Origin: Trichormus sp. M33_DOE_039
GTDB taxonomy: Bacteria; Cyanobacteriota; Cyanobacteriia; Cyanobacteriales; Nostocaceae
DNA: 64,000 bases
Reading direction: 5' to 3'
NCBI GenBank assembly: GCA_015296085.1
Contig: DVDT01000031.1
Location: 124,001 to 188,000 of the forward strand
Shown here: in pieces, positions 46,460-54,936 of the stretch
Numbering within the stretch: the first letter of the stretch is position 1
How the letters are laid out: every line of letters begins with the position of its first letter
Translations under genes and position numbers: made by a program
The notes under the pieces: model-generated
Told to the model about the DNA's origin: nothing
Databases searched by the model: none
What the model saw: only the letters and a program-made list of their open reading frames with translations

Positions 46460-47088
46460 TTGTACTCCTCAATTTCAGTAAGAAAACACCACAAAAACAA
46501 TTAGCATTGCATATGTGCGTGATGATTTTAAAAGTCTTGTAGGATGGAGATTTTGCCCGTCTATGACATTGCTAAGACACGCACCATCATCATCTTTTAT
46601 TCAGCAAAATCAAAAAATTCTATGTCTTGCTAAATATCAACACTTGGTTTCACGAATTTATTCACGTTTCAACTTTTTGAGTTCAACGTAGAAGTAACTA
46701 AGAAAGTTGTAATTTCATGAATCTACACTCCTCTCCATGTGGGGCATAGCATCTTTTATGAACCTCTAATTTTGCTATTAGCTTTGCTGTGATGAACTCG
46801 ATATACCTAATAATCGATAGATTTACAGTAATATATCATAGTTACTCCCCAATCTTCCGATGAAGCGATACACCATAAGCAAAGAATGAGTTAAAAATAG
46901 TACAAATTTAGGTTAAGATTTTTTGTGATCTTCTTGATAAGATATTGCGTATCTAGCTTGTAAATCTTTTCGGGTTGACTGTTGACTGTTAACAATCAAC
47001 GCATCTCATGAATGATCGTATAATTTAAAAGCTTAAATTTGGTTAATTAACTGGATTTACAACCATAACATTTAACATATTCAGACTT
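46460..47088. other. Intergenic region
   Basis: About 630 bp of AT-rich DNA between divergent genes. It contains a short GACTGTT repeat near 46975-46995 and no recognised gene, RNA or operator. Confidence 0.45.
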
Positions 47089-47793
47089 ATGATTGACTTT
47101 AATCAGTACAAAGCTATAACTTTTGATTGCTATGGCACACTCATTGATTGGGAAACGGGAATATTAACCGCAATTAAACCACTTTTAATTAATCACAATA
47201 TCAATTTAGATGACAATGAAATTCTGGAATACTTTGCCGAATTTGAATCAGAGTTAGAGCAGGGAGAATATATTCAATATCGAGAAGTTTTAAATAGAGT
47301 AGTGCAGAAATTTGGTGAAAAGTTTGCTTTTACGCCAACAGACATAGAAATAAACTCTCTCGCCGACTCCATTCAGTATTGGCAACCTTTCGCAGATACA
47401 GTTGCAGCCTTAAAGTTACTCCAGCAAAGGTCGCAGTTAGTCATTATTTCTAATGTAGATGATGATTTATTTGCTTTTTCAGCTAAGAAATTAGAGGTTG
47501 AATTTAATCAAATTATCACAGCACAACAGGTAAAAAGCTATAAACCATCATTAAATAACTTCAGACAAGCAATTGCAAGCATCAACTTACCAACAGAGCA
47601 AATATTACATGTTGCGGCTAGTGTGTATCATGATATTATTCCAGCCAAATCACTAGGATTATCAACAGTTTGGGTAAATCGCAGATATGGTCAACAAGGT
47701 TCTGGTGCTACTATTCCATCTAGAGGCGAGCCTGATTTAGAAGTCCCAGATTTAAAGACTTTGGCTAGTGGTTTGTCAAACTCATTTTCATGA
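47089..47793 (+). CDS. HAD-family hydrolase, haloacid dehalogenase type II-like
   Basis: This 234-residue protein has the HAD fold motifs: nucleophile Asp in FDCYGTLIDWE near residue 14, motif II in VIISNVDDD near 120, the motif III Lys in SYKPSLNNF near 150, and the C-terminal acidic-type segment ASVYHDIIPAKSLGLSTVWVNR. DCYGTLIDWE resembles 2-haloacid dehalogenases, but phosphatases of the family share it, so the substrate is open. It is a single gene ended by a strong hairpin. The presence of a halogenase-like gene in the window is not evidence of a functional link. Confidence 0.88.
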   Translation: MIDFNQYKAITFDCYGTLIDWETGILTAIKPLLINHNINLDDNEILEYFAEFESELEQGEYIQYREVLNRVVQKFGEKFAFTPTDIEINSLADSIQYWQPFADTVAALKLLQQRSQLVIISNVDDDLFAFSAKKLEVEFNQIITAQQVKSYKPSLNNFRQAIASINLPTEQILHVAASVYHDIIPAKSLGLSTVWVNRRYGQQGSGATIPSRGEPDLEVPDLKTLASGLSNSFS

Positions 47794-47839
47794 TTAAAAA
47801 GACGCTATAGTTCGCTCTTTCTACAATAATCTATTTATA

Positions 47840-47888
47840 AAAAACACAGATAAACACAGATTGTATATCTGTGTTTATCTGTGTTTTT
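47840..47888. terminator. Bidirectional hairpin terminator
   Basis: A perfect 22-bp stem (47840-47861 with 47867-47888) with a 5-nt TGTAT loop, flanked by an A-run and a T-run. It lies between the convergent HAD gene and the 50-residue protein gene. Each arm itself carries a CACAGAT direct repeat. Confidence 0.88.
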
Positions 47889-47926
47889 GTTGGATAAACA
47901 TACAGGATGACGGGTTGTAATACTAT

Positions 47927-48079
47927 TTACCAAATTTCAGCAGAACCCTTTTTATAAGGCTCACCAGTGAAAGGTTGTACGCCAATATTAGGATAAGCAT
48001 CATCATTAGGGCCAAAGATTCGCATTGCGGCTTCAGAAATATACTGAGTGATGCTAGCAATGATTCTGGAGATAGCCAT
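47927..48079 (-). CDS. 50-residue conserved-looking small protein
   Basis: I do not recognise a named family. The frame encodes 50 residues beginning MAISRIIASITQYISEA and ending in GSAEIW. The first 22 residues form an amphipathic helix; the rest contains an acidic FGPNDDAYP turn and a GVQPFTGEPYKKG segment, a composition that looks like a real folded small protein. An AGGAG ribosome binding site lies 9 nt before the ATG, which strongly supports translation. The hairpin at 47840-47888 would end its message. The opposite-strand frame overlapping its start has no such support. Confidence 0.75.
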   Translation of the reverse strand: MAISRIIASITQYISEAAMRIFGPNDDAYPNIGVQPFTGEPYKKGSAEIW

Positions 48080-48470
48080 AATATTCGACTCCTTTTTGAG
48101 TCATATTTATCTTGGTTTATCTACTCTAATTCTGATTGTTTTAGCTAGCTTGCTTTCTCAATATATTGACAATATATGCAATAGTTTTTTAGCTAGCTTT
48201 GCAATACTTAACTTGATTCAAAATTTATTACTTTCTATGTCTATTCTAACAGAAAATTTCCAGCCAATAGCAATGGTGTAAAGAAGGTTAGCCCCCAATT
48301 TATCTGAAAAATTGAGGATCTTTGCTGTCAGTTTTATTTATATTTATTCACATCAATAGCAATTTTTGATAAAAACAACCATTAAGAAAAGTTAATTAAT
48401 AGTTTAAGATAGTATTGCAAGCTGTGTAAATACCGCATTTTCGTTCTTGAAAACTTCACAATTTTTGTGC
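48080..48470. other. Intergenic region between small protein and pncB
   Basis: AT-rich spacer holding the divergent promoters. A 77-codon plus-strand frame (48048-48281) is hydrophobic but lacks a ribosome binding site and overlaps the 50-residue gene, so it is not called. No other structure seen. Confidence 0.45.
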
Positions 48471-48501
48471 TTGACATTATTTATGGTAAATCCTACCATA
48501 A
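48471..48501 (+). promoter_or_regulatory. pncB promoter with palindromic operator
   Basis: TTGACA (48471-48476), a 17-bp spacer and TACCAT (48494-48499) form a sigma-70-type promoter. The perfect inverted repeat TTATGGTA-N5-TACCATAA (48481-48501) covers the spacer and the -10, the place expected for a repressor. The NrtR-like gene two genes downstream is the obvious candidate regulator. Confidence 0.65.
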
Positions 48502-48534
48502 TACAAAGAAACATTCTTGTAAGGACACTCTGGT

Positions 48535-49917
48535 ATGACACCTTTCCCAGTCTGGGATAGCCACCAGAAACCAAAATTAGACATCTCTGCGGCAGATTAC
48601 AGCTTGCTGACTGACCTTTATCAACTAACAATGACGGCTTGTTATGTGGGTGAAGGTTTAGAACAAAAGCGGGCTAGCTTTGAGTTATTCGTCAGGCGAT
48701 CGCCGGAGGGTTTTGGCTATTTAATTGCGATGGGTTTAGCGCAAGCATTGGAATATTTAGAAAATCTGCGCTTTAGTTCCGAACAAATAGCCGCATTACA
48801 AGCCACAGGAATTTTTGCTCAAGCTGGCGATCGCTTTTGGTCACTGCTAGCAGACGGACGGTTTACTGGGGATGTGTGGGCAGTACCAGAAGGAACGGCT
48901 GTATTTACTAACGAGCCATTGCTGCGCGTTGAAGCCCCTTTGTGGCAAGCACAATTGGTTGAAACCTATCTATTAAATACACTTAACTACCAAACCCTGA
49001 TAGCTACCAAAGCAGCCCGTCTGCGGGATATTGCAGGTGATCAAGCCAGACTTTTAGAATTCGGCACAAGAAGGGCATTTAGTCCCCAAGCTTCATTATG
49101 GGCAGCACGGGCAGCTTTAGCCGGGGGTTTAGATGCTACATCCAATGTGTTAGCCGCGCTACAACTGGGCGAACAGCCTAGTGGTACGATGGCTCACGCT
49201 TTGGTTATGGCATTGTCGGCGATGGAAGGTAGTGAAGAACAAGCATTCACAGCATTTCATCGCTATTTTCCTGGTGCGCCATTGCTGATTGATACCTACG
49301 ATACGGTAGCGGCAGCGCAACATCTAGCAGCAAAAGTCAATGCTGGAGAGATGGAATTAACAGGGGTGAGATTAGATTCTGGCGACTTGGTAAATTTATC
49401 ACAACAAGTGCGATCGCTCCTCCCTGGTGTAACCATTTTTGCTAGCGGTGACTTAGACGAGTGGGAAATTGCCAGACTTAAAGCCGCCAATGCAGAAATA
49501 GACGGCTACGGACTAGGAACGAAATTAGTCACAGGTACGCCAGTCAACGGAGTTTATAAACTTGTAGAAATTGACGGTATCCCCGTCATGAAAAAGTCCA
49601 GTGGTAAAGCCACTTATCCAGGACGCAAACAAATTTTTCGGTCATTTGCGAAAAATCAAATCAAAACCGACAGATTGGGATTAATCACCGAAAATCCACT
49701 TGCAACAGAAACATCCTTATTGCAATTAGTAGTCAAAGAAGGTCAACGACTGCAAGCACCGGAAACATTAGCAGCAATTCGTCAACGTACAGCTGCTTCG
49801 GTTGCAAGTTTACCTGAAAAAACCAGACATCTAGATCATCCTATTCCTTTAACAGTGGAAATTTCCCCCACCTTGGCAAAGTTGACAGAGAAAACAACAG
49901 AGGGTTTGGGGGTTTAG
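48535..49917 (+). CDS. pncB: Nicotinate phosphoribosyltransferase
   Basis: This 460-residue enzyme makes nicotinate mononucleotide from nicotinate and PRPP in the NAD salvage pathway. Signature stretches are LLTDLYQLTMTACY near the N-terminus, FELFVRRSPEGFGYLIAMGL, the EFGTRRAF segment near 180, GTMAHALVMA, and GVRLDSGDL with VFASGDLDE-like IFASGDLDEW downstream, all typical of the bacterial type. Length fits the family. The ATG at 48535 has AAGGA about 10 nt upstream. Its promoter carries a palindromic operator. nadD follows after 57 nt, then the NrtR-like gene and nadE, forming an NAD synthesis group. Confidence 0.96.
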   Translation: MTPFPVWDSHQKPKLDISAADYSLLTDLYQLTMTACYVGEGLEQKRASFELFVRRSPEGFGYLIAMGLAQALEYLENLRFSSEQIAALQATGIFAQAGDRFWSLLADGRFTGDVWAVPEGTAVFTNEPLLRVEAPLWQAQLVETYLLNTLNYQTLIATKAARLRDIAGDQARLLEFGTRRAFSPQASLWAARAALAGGLDATSNVLAALQLGEQPSGTMAHALVMALSAMEGSEEQAFTAFHRYFPGAPLLIDTYDTVAAAQHLAAKVNAGEMELTGVRLDSGDLVNLSQQVRSLLPGVTIFASGDLDEWEIARLKAANAEIDGYGLGTKLVTGTPVNGVYKLVEIDGIPVMKKSSGKATYPGRKQIFRSFAKNQIKTDRLGLITENPLATETSLLQLVVKEGQRLQAPETLAAIRQRTAASVASLPEKTRHLDHPIPLTVEISPTLAKLTEKTTEGLGV

Positions 49918-49974
49918 GGGGACAATCCAATTCAAAATTCAATGCCCAATGCCCAATGAGTAATCACTAAAACA

Positions 49975-50577
49975 ATGAAAAAAATCGCTTTATTTGGTAC
50001 TAGTGCCGATCCGCCAACCGCAGGACATCAAAAGATTCTGCGGTGGTTGTCTGAACATTATGATTGGGTGGCAGTTTGGGCAGCAGATAATCCTTTTAAA
50101 TCTCATCAAACACTGTTGATACATCGGGCAGCGATGCTGCGGTTGTTGATTGCGGATATAGAAGCACCCCGAAATAATATTGCTTTGGAACAAGAGTTAA
50201 GTAGTTTTAGAACATTGGAAACATTAGAGAAAGCGAAATCGCGTTGGGGTGAAGATACAGAATTCACTTTAGTCATTGGTTCAGATTTATTGCATCAGCT
50301 ACCACGCTGGTATCGAATTGAAGAATTATTACAGCAAGTGCAACTGTTAATTGTGCCGCGACCGGGATATGAGATAGATGAATCTAGCTTAGAAACCGTG
50401 CAAGCATTGGGAGGAAGAATTGCGATCGCCAGTTTAACTGGTTTAGATATCTCCTCTACAGCCTATCGTGAACACGGAAACACCGAAGCCCTTATTCCCC
50501 CTATCGCTGCTTATATTAATCAACAGCATTTGTACAAATGCCCGGACGCAACAACAAAAAAATTTCAACTCCGTTAA
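49975..50577 (+). CDS. nadD: Nicotinate-nucleotide adenylyltransferase
   Basis: This 200-residue nucleotidyltransferase converts nicotinate mononucleotide to deamido-NAD. The N-terminus carries the family pattern GTSADPPTAGHQKIL (GxFxPxHxGH type), and the C-terminal ISSTAYRE matches the ISST(x)R motif near residue 160. Length is typical. It lies between pncB and the NrtR-like gene and overlaps the latter by 40 bp in another frame, so expression is probably coupled. The 57-bp gap to pncB holds a TGCCCAA tandem repeat. Confidence 0.93.
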   Translation: MKKIALFGTSADPPTAGHQKILRWLSEHYDWVAVWAADNPFKSHQTLLIHRAAMLRLLIADIEAPRNNIALEQELSSFRTLETLEKAKSRWGEDTEFTLVIGSDLLHQLPRWYRIEELLQQVQLLIVPRPGYEIDESSLETVQALGGRIAIASLTGLDISSTAYREHGNTEALIPPIAAYINQQHLYKCPDATTKKFQLR

Positions 50578-51284
50578 GTCAACAACCTTTGGCCGATTTC
50601 AAAGTTGGTGTTGATAATGTAATTTTTTCTGTAGATACTGTACAGAATCGCCTCTTAGTTCTCTTAGTCATGCGACAGCAAGAACCATTTTTAAATCAAT
50701 GGAGTCTTCCTGGTACTTTAGTCCGTCAAGGAGAGTCTCTAGAAGATGCTGCTTATCGGATTATGGCGGAGAAAATTAGAGTCAATAATCTTTATTTGGA
50801 ACAGTTGTACACCTTTGGCGGGCCAGAACGTGACCCCAGAGAAGCAACTGGTAGTTATGGTGTGCGTTATCTATCAGTTAGTTATTTTGCTTTGGTGAGA
50901 TTTGAAGAAGCCGAACTAATTGCTGATGGTGTAACTGGTATTGCTTGGTATCCAGTCAAGCAAGTCCCAAAATTAGCCTTTGACCATAATGAAATTTTGG
51001 CTTATGGTCATAGAAGATTACGCAATAAATTGGAATATAGCCCAGTAGCTTTTGAAGTATTACCAGAAACATTTACTCTGAATGATTTATATCAGTTATA
51101 CACCACAGTTTTAGGGGAAAACTTCTCTGATTATTCTAATTTTCGAGCGCGTCTACTCAAACTAGGATTCTTATCTGACACAGGTATCAAAGTATCACGC
51201 GGCGCAGGTCGTCCCGCTAGCTTATATAAATTTGATGCTGATGCTTTTGCACCATTTAAAGATAAGCCATTGGTGTTTATTTAA
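50538..51284 (+). CDS. nrtR: NrtR-like Nudix-related transcriptional regulator
   Basis: This 248-residue protein has an N-terminal Nudix fold (about 20-150) and a C-terminal winged-helix domain (about 165-235; FTLNDLYQLYTTVLGENFS...NFRARLLKLGFL), the layout of NrtR repressors of NAD genes that sense ADP-ribose. The Nudix box is degenerate: GESLEDAAYRIMAEK replaces the catalytic REUXEE core, so hydrolysis is probably lost and the domain likely senses a ligand. The gene sits in the NAD group, and a perfect palindrome covers the pncB promoter. It overlaps nadD by 40 bp. An enzymatic Nudix hydrolase is the alternative but less likely. Confidence 0.85.
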   Translation: MPGRNNKKISTPLSQQPLADFKVGVDNVIFSVDTVQNRLLVLLVMRQQEPFLNQWSLPGTLVRQGESLEDAAYRIMAEKIRVNNLYLEQLYTFGGPERDPREATGSYGVRYLSVSYFALVRFEEAELIADGVTGIAWYPVKQVPKLAFDHNEILAYGHRRLRNKLEYSPVAFEVLPETFTLNDLYQLYTTVLGENFSDYSNFRARLLKLGFLSDTGIKVSRGAGRPASLYKFDADAFAPFKDKPLVFI

Positions 51285-51327
51285 GTAGGGGTGTAAGGGT
51301 GTAGGGGTATAGGGGTGTAGGGGTATA
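51285..51327. repeat. GTAGGGGT-type tandem repeat
   Basis: Degenerate 8-bp units GTAGGGGT or GTATAGGG fill most of the gap between the NrtR-like gene and nadE. No promoter or terminator is obvious, so nadE may be read from upstream. Confidence 0.85.
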
Positions 51328-51380
51328 AATCCTAATAAATAATGACTAATAACTATCGACTATTGGCTAAATAACTAACT

Positions 51381-53093
51381 ATGAAAATTGCGATCGCTCA
51401 ACTTAATCCTATAATTGGTGATTTGTCTGGTAATGCTCAGAAAATTCTAGAAGTAGCACAGCAAGCAGCAGCAAATGGGGTGAGGCTGTTGTTGACACCA
51501 GAACTTTCTTTATGTGGTTATCCACCCAGGGATTTATTATTAAATCCTAGCTTTGTGGAAGCTATGAGTATGAATTTGCAGCAATTAGCTCAAGATTTAC
51601 CGGCTAATTTAGCTGTATTAGTGGGGACAGTAGAAAAAAATGCTCAAGCCCACATTACAGGCGGTAAAAATTTATTTAACAGCATTGCTCTATTAGAAAA
51701 TGGCAAAGTTAAGCAATTTTTTCATAAACGACTATTGCCAACTTATGATGTATTTGATGAAAATCGTTACTTTGAAGCCGGACTGCAAGCTAATTATTTC
51801 ACCATAGATAATATCGATATCGGTGTGACTATTTGCGAAGACTTATGGAATGATGAAGAATTCTGGGGTAAACGTAATTATGCCGCTAATCCCATAGCTG
51901 ATTTATCAATTTTAGGTGTGGATTTGATTGTGAATTTATCAGCCTCACCTTACACAGTGGGTAAGCAACGCAGTCGAGAAGAGATGTTGCAGCATAGTGC
52001 TGTGCGTTTCCAACAACCGATAATTTATACTAACCAAGTTGGCGGGAATGATGATTTAATTTTTGATGGTTTTAGCTTTGCCGTAAATGCCAAAGGTGAA
52101 GTGATGTGTCGCGCTCAAGGTTTTACTACCGATGTAGTCATCATAGAATTTGATGCAGCACAGCGGGATTTACAATTAAGTTCTGTCACCCCAGCATCAA
52201 CATCAGCAGATGAAGAAATTTGGCACGCTTTAGTTTTAGGAGTACGAGACTATGCTCAAAAGTGCCGTTTTTCTAAAGTGGTATTGGGTTTAAGTGGCGG
52301 GATAGATTCTTCATTAGTAGCTGCGATCGCTACTGCTGCACTTGGTAAAGAAAATGTCTTGGGTGTACTGATGCCCTCACCCTATAGTTCCGAACATTCC
52401 ATCAGTGATGCTTTAGCATTAGCGAAAAATTTGGGTATCCAAACCCAAACCATCCCTATAGGCGAACTAATGCAAGGTTTTGACCACAGCTTGGTAGATT
52501 TGTTTGCGGGGACAGAATTTGGGATCGCCGAGGAAAATATTCAATCCCGAATTCGGGGTAACTTATTAATGGCGATCGCTAATAAATTCGGCTATCTATT
52601 ATTATCTACCGGTAACAAATCCGAAATGGCTGTTGGTTACTGCACTCTCTACGGCGACATGAATGGTGGGTTAGCAGTCATTGCAGACGTTCCCAAAACC
52701 CGTGTTTATTCGATATGTAACTGGCTAAACTCTCATCAGTCAACAGTTATTCCCCCACATGTCATCACCAAAGCACCAAGTGCAGAACTCAAACCCGGTC
52801 AAGTTGACCAAGACTCCTTACCGCCCTACGAAATCTTAGACGACATTTTGCAACGTCTAATTCATGAACACCAATCAGTAGGAGAAATTGTCGCCGCAGG
52901 TCATGAGTCTCTAGTGGTAGACAGAATCATCCAAATGCTCGCGCGAGCAGAATTTAAACGCCGACAAGCACCCCCAGGATTAAAAATCACCGATCGCGCC
53001 TTTGGTACAGGCTGGCGAATGCCAATTGCAAGTAATTGGAGTGCAATTAAAAATACTTACAAAATTAATTCTGGCTTAGGTATCTATATATAG
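51381..53093 (+). CDS. nadE: Glutamine-dependent NAD+ synthetase
   Basis: This 570-residue two-domain enzyme makes NAD from deamido-NAD. The N-terminal nitrilase-type glutaminase has the triad Glu in TPELSLCGYPPRD near residue 41, Lys in HKRLLP near 116 and Cys in TICEDLWND near 150. The C-terminal synthetase has the PP-loop LGLSGGIDSSLVAA near 306 and the later GNKSEMAVGY segment. Length is typical for the fused form. It ends the NAD group, 96 nt after the NrtR-like gene. All key residues appear intact. Confidence 0.97.
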   Translation: MKIAIAQLNPIIGDLSGNAQKILEVAQQAAANGVRLLLTPELSLCGYPPRDLLLNPSFVEAMSMNLQQLAQDLPANLAVLVGTVEKNAQAHITGGKNLFNSIALLENGKVKQFFHKRLLPTYDVFDENRYFEAGLQANYFTIDNIDIGVTICEDLWNDEEFWGKRNYAANPIADLSILGVDLIVNLSASPYTVGKQRSREEMLQHSAVRFQQPIIYTNQVGGNDDLIFDGFSFAVNAKGEVMCRAQGFTTDVVIIEFDAAQRDLQLSSVTPASTSADEEIWHALVLGVRDYAQKCRFSKVVLGLSGGIDSSLVAAIATAALGKENVLGVLMPSPYSSEHSISDALALAKNLGIQTQTIPIGELMQGFDHSLVDLFAGTEFGIAEENIQSRIRGNLLMAIANKFGYLLLSTGNKSEMAVGYCTLYGDMNGGLAVIADVPKTRVYSICNWLNSHQSTVIPPHVITKAPSAELKPGQVDQDSLPPYEILDDILQRLIHEHQSVGEIVAAGHESLVVDRIIQMLARAEFKRRQAPPGLKITDRAFGTGWRMPIASNWSAIKNTYKINSGLGIYI

Positions 53094-53099
53094 TCATCT

Positions 53100-53225
53100 T
53101 CAATGAGTTGGGAAAATTTGCAATATTCCCATATCAGCGACTTCTTCAAGAATTCGCTGATCTAACTTCTCATGATGATGTAAAGCTCTTATATCTCCGA
53201 TGATGATATTAAATTTAAGTATCAC
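53100..53225 (-). CDS. Possible 41-residue peptide or gene remnant
   Basis: A GTG-initiated frame on the minus strand encodes a peptide with GDIRALHHHEKLDQRILEE, which reads like a real coding segment with a helical pattern. No ribosome binding site precedes the GTG, and the frame ends only 7 bp from the nadE stop. It may be a remnant of a larger lost gene. Confidence 0.25.
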   Translation of the reverse strand: MILKFNIIIGDIRALHHHEKLDQRILEEVADMGILQIFPTH

Positions 53226-53522
53226 CTGTCGTTAGTAAGATGGTACAAACGGGCGACTTAGTTAATATAAGGTAAGAATTAATGAGAATTTTGTGCATTG
53301 ATAGACTCGACCTGCAATACATTGACAACAATTGATTTTTTGTAAAAGTTGGTATTTTCTGTTGAATAACTGGTAAGGGAGTAGTGCGGGTCTTAGGTTA
53401 TCAGATTCAGTATTGTCGGGATGTGACAGCAAATTAAGGTTTTATTCCACAGTGATATCAATTCTTTAATGTGGAGTGTACCGAGATATTTAACCTAATT
53501 TTTATTTTCTGCCTTTTTGAAA
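53226..53522. other. Intergenic region
   Basis: About 300 bp of AT-rich DNA before the HMA-like gene. No RNA, operator or hairpin with a T-run was recognised. Confidence 0.4.
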
Positions 53523-54161
53523 ATGAAACATGAAAACATGACTTCCGAAAAATTGTCTCTATCTGAGAATAATACTACTAACAATCTGCATAGACAAGAA
53601 CCTAAAAAGAATACTGAAAACTCAATTCATAAAAAAGTAACATCGCCCAAGATAGCTTATAGTATTGTCCATGCAATTTCAGGACGTGTCCGCTTTCGTA
53701 TTCCTCGATTGGGCAGAGATTCCGATTACGCTAATAAACTTCAGCAGTTAATAGAATCAGATTCTAGAATTACAAATGTCCGCATTAACCCTTTAGCTGC
53801 ATCTATTGTGATCAGTTATCAAACAGGGATGATTTCTGATGAAAAAATGCGATCGCATTTTGTCTATCTCATTCAGAATGCGCCAAATATAGCCTTACCA
53901 GCTAAAAAAACAACGAAAACATTCATAGGAGCTATCTTTGATGCTCTGATCAATCTGATTGATAGTACACGTAACATTAACCAAGCCCGTCACGCTAATA
54001 CCTATGAAAATCCTAGAACAGACGTTTGGGAAAGGGTACTCAAGAGTGCAAAAACCTGCATGAAGGGTATAAAATCAGCTACGATGTTTTTCATACCTAA
54101 TAAACGATATCCATCACAAACTAGCGATCGCAAAGTAAGTTTACAGCCATCGCCACTGTAA
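53523..54161 (+). CDS. HMA-like domain protein, function unknown
   Basis: The ATG at 53523 is preferred to a TTG two codons earlier; a further ATG at 53538 is also possible because no ribosome binding site decides. The 212-residue product has a polar N-terminus, then a ferredoxin-like HMA_2-type domain (about 45-120): YSIVHAISGRVRFRIPRL...ITNVRINPLAASIVISYQ. The GRVRFRIP and VRINPLAASIVI strands are typical of cyanobacterial heavy-metal-associated-like domains, but the CxxC metal site is absent. The C-terminal 90 residues are basic and unstructured-looking. Such proteins sometimes accompany P-type ATPases; none is near. Confidence 0.65.
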   Translation: MKHENMTSEKLSLSENNTTNNLHRQEPKKNTENSIHKKVTSPKIAYSIVHAISGRVRFRIPRLGRDSDYANKLQQLIESDSRITNVRINPLAASIVISYQTGMISDEKMRSHFVYLIQNAPNIALPAKKTTKTFIGAIFDALINLIDSTRNINQARHANTYENPRTDVWERVLKSAKTCMKGIKSATMFFIPNKRYPSQTSDRKVSLQPSPL

Positions 54162-54315
54162 ATTAATATGTTTATGTTAAGGGTAAATTATGTAGATAAT
54201 TGGTCTTTGAGACGCGAGAAATCGCATCTCTAAAATTAAAATTAATGTGATTAGAGTAATAGCCCTAGATAATCAATGGATAACTAAAGATAACTAAAAA
54301 ATTTATTTTAAAATC

Positions 54316-54927
54316 CTATGTTTCCTGTTTTTCTGTTGTTTGGGCTTCATTATTAGTCGATTCTTTAGGCAGCAGACGAACAAAACTCTCCTGTTTCTCT
54401 CCTTCTGTTTTCTTTTCCTGCACAACCTGAGTAGAATAAATTTCTACATCTCGCTGAATAATATCTTCTACCTGACCAGCAAACACATTAAAAGCCTCAT
54501 CGTGATTAGTATAACTACGATAAGCCCCAGTTAATTGGGAAAACTGCCAAGCTTGGGTTTTGAGAGATTCACAAGTTCGTCGATAGTGTCGCCAACGTTC
54601 TCCATAATGGAAAAATTCTTCAATTGCAGCACTCATTGCTACTACTTGACTAATCCCAAAAGTTGACCAGAAAATAACTTGTTTAGCTTTTTCATTAGTA
54701 GTATTGAAACTAATTAAAGCTGGCAGAATTACGCCACCAATAATAGTTGTCAACCGCAGAAAATAGTAGCGATCGCGGGCTTGATTGGCTTTACCTTCCA
54801 TCCAGAGTAATTGATCTAACCAGCGCGCTCTCCAAAAATGTTTCTGTACTTCTCCTAGTTTGAGATGATCAAATAATTGATTAAACTCTTGTTTTAATTC
54901 ATCCTGATAACTATCTTTTTTTGCCAT
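54316..54927 (-). CDS. SLATT/DUF4231 two-TM membrane protein
   Basis: This 203-residue protein has a helical N-terminus (HFWRARWLDQLLWMEGKANQ), two adjacent membrane helices (about residues 65-83 and 90-108; TTIIGGVILPALISF and VIFWSTFGISQVVAMSAA) and a helical C-terminus with HYGERWRHYRRTCESLK. This is the pattern of the DUF4231/SLATT family, predicted pore-forming or membrane-damaging effectors of nucleotide-triggered conflict systems. It starts 9 nt after the SLOG-domain gene, with an AGGAG ribosome binding site, so the two form an operon. Membrane disruption on a nucleotide signal is the literature prediction, not something shown here. Confidence 0.8.
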   Translation of the reverse strand: MAKKDSYQDELKQEFNQLFDHLKLGEVQKHFWRARWLDQLLWMEGKANQARDRYYFLRLTTIIGGVILPALISFNTTNEKAKQVIFWSTFGISQVVAMSAAIEEFFHYGERWRHYRRTCESLKTQAWQFSQLTGAYRSYTNHDEAFNVFAGQVEDIIQRDVEIYSTQVVQEKKTEGEKQESFVRLLPKESTNNEAQTTEKQET

Positions 54928-54936
54928 TATTTACTC

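Noticed and set aside
47089-47793. HAD protein as a dehalogenase linked to the halogenase
   Set aside because: HAD motifs do not fix the substrate, and the gene is a separate unit far from the halogenase-like gene.
48048-48281. 77-codon hydrophobic plus-strand frame
   Set aside because: It overlaps the start of the better supported 50-residue gene, has no ribosome binding site and is a low-complexity hydrophobic translation of AT-rich DNA.
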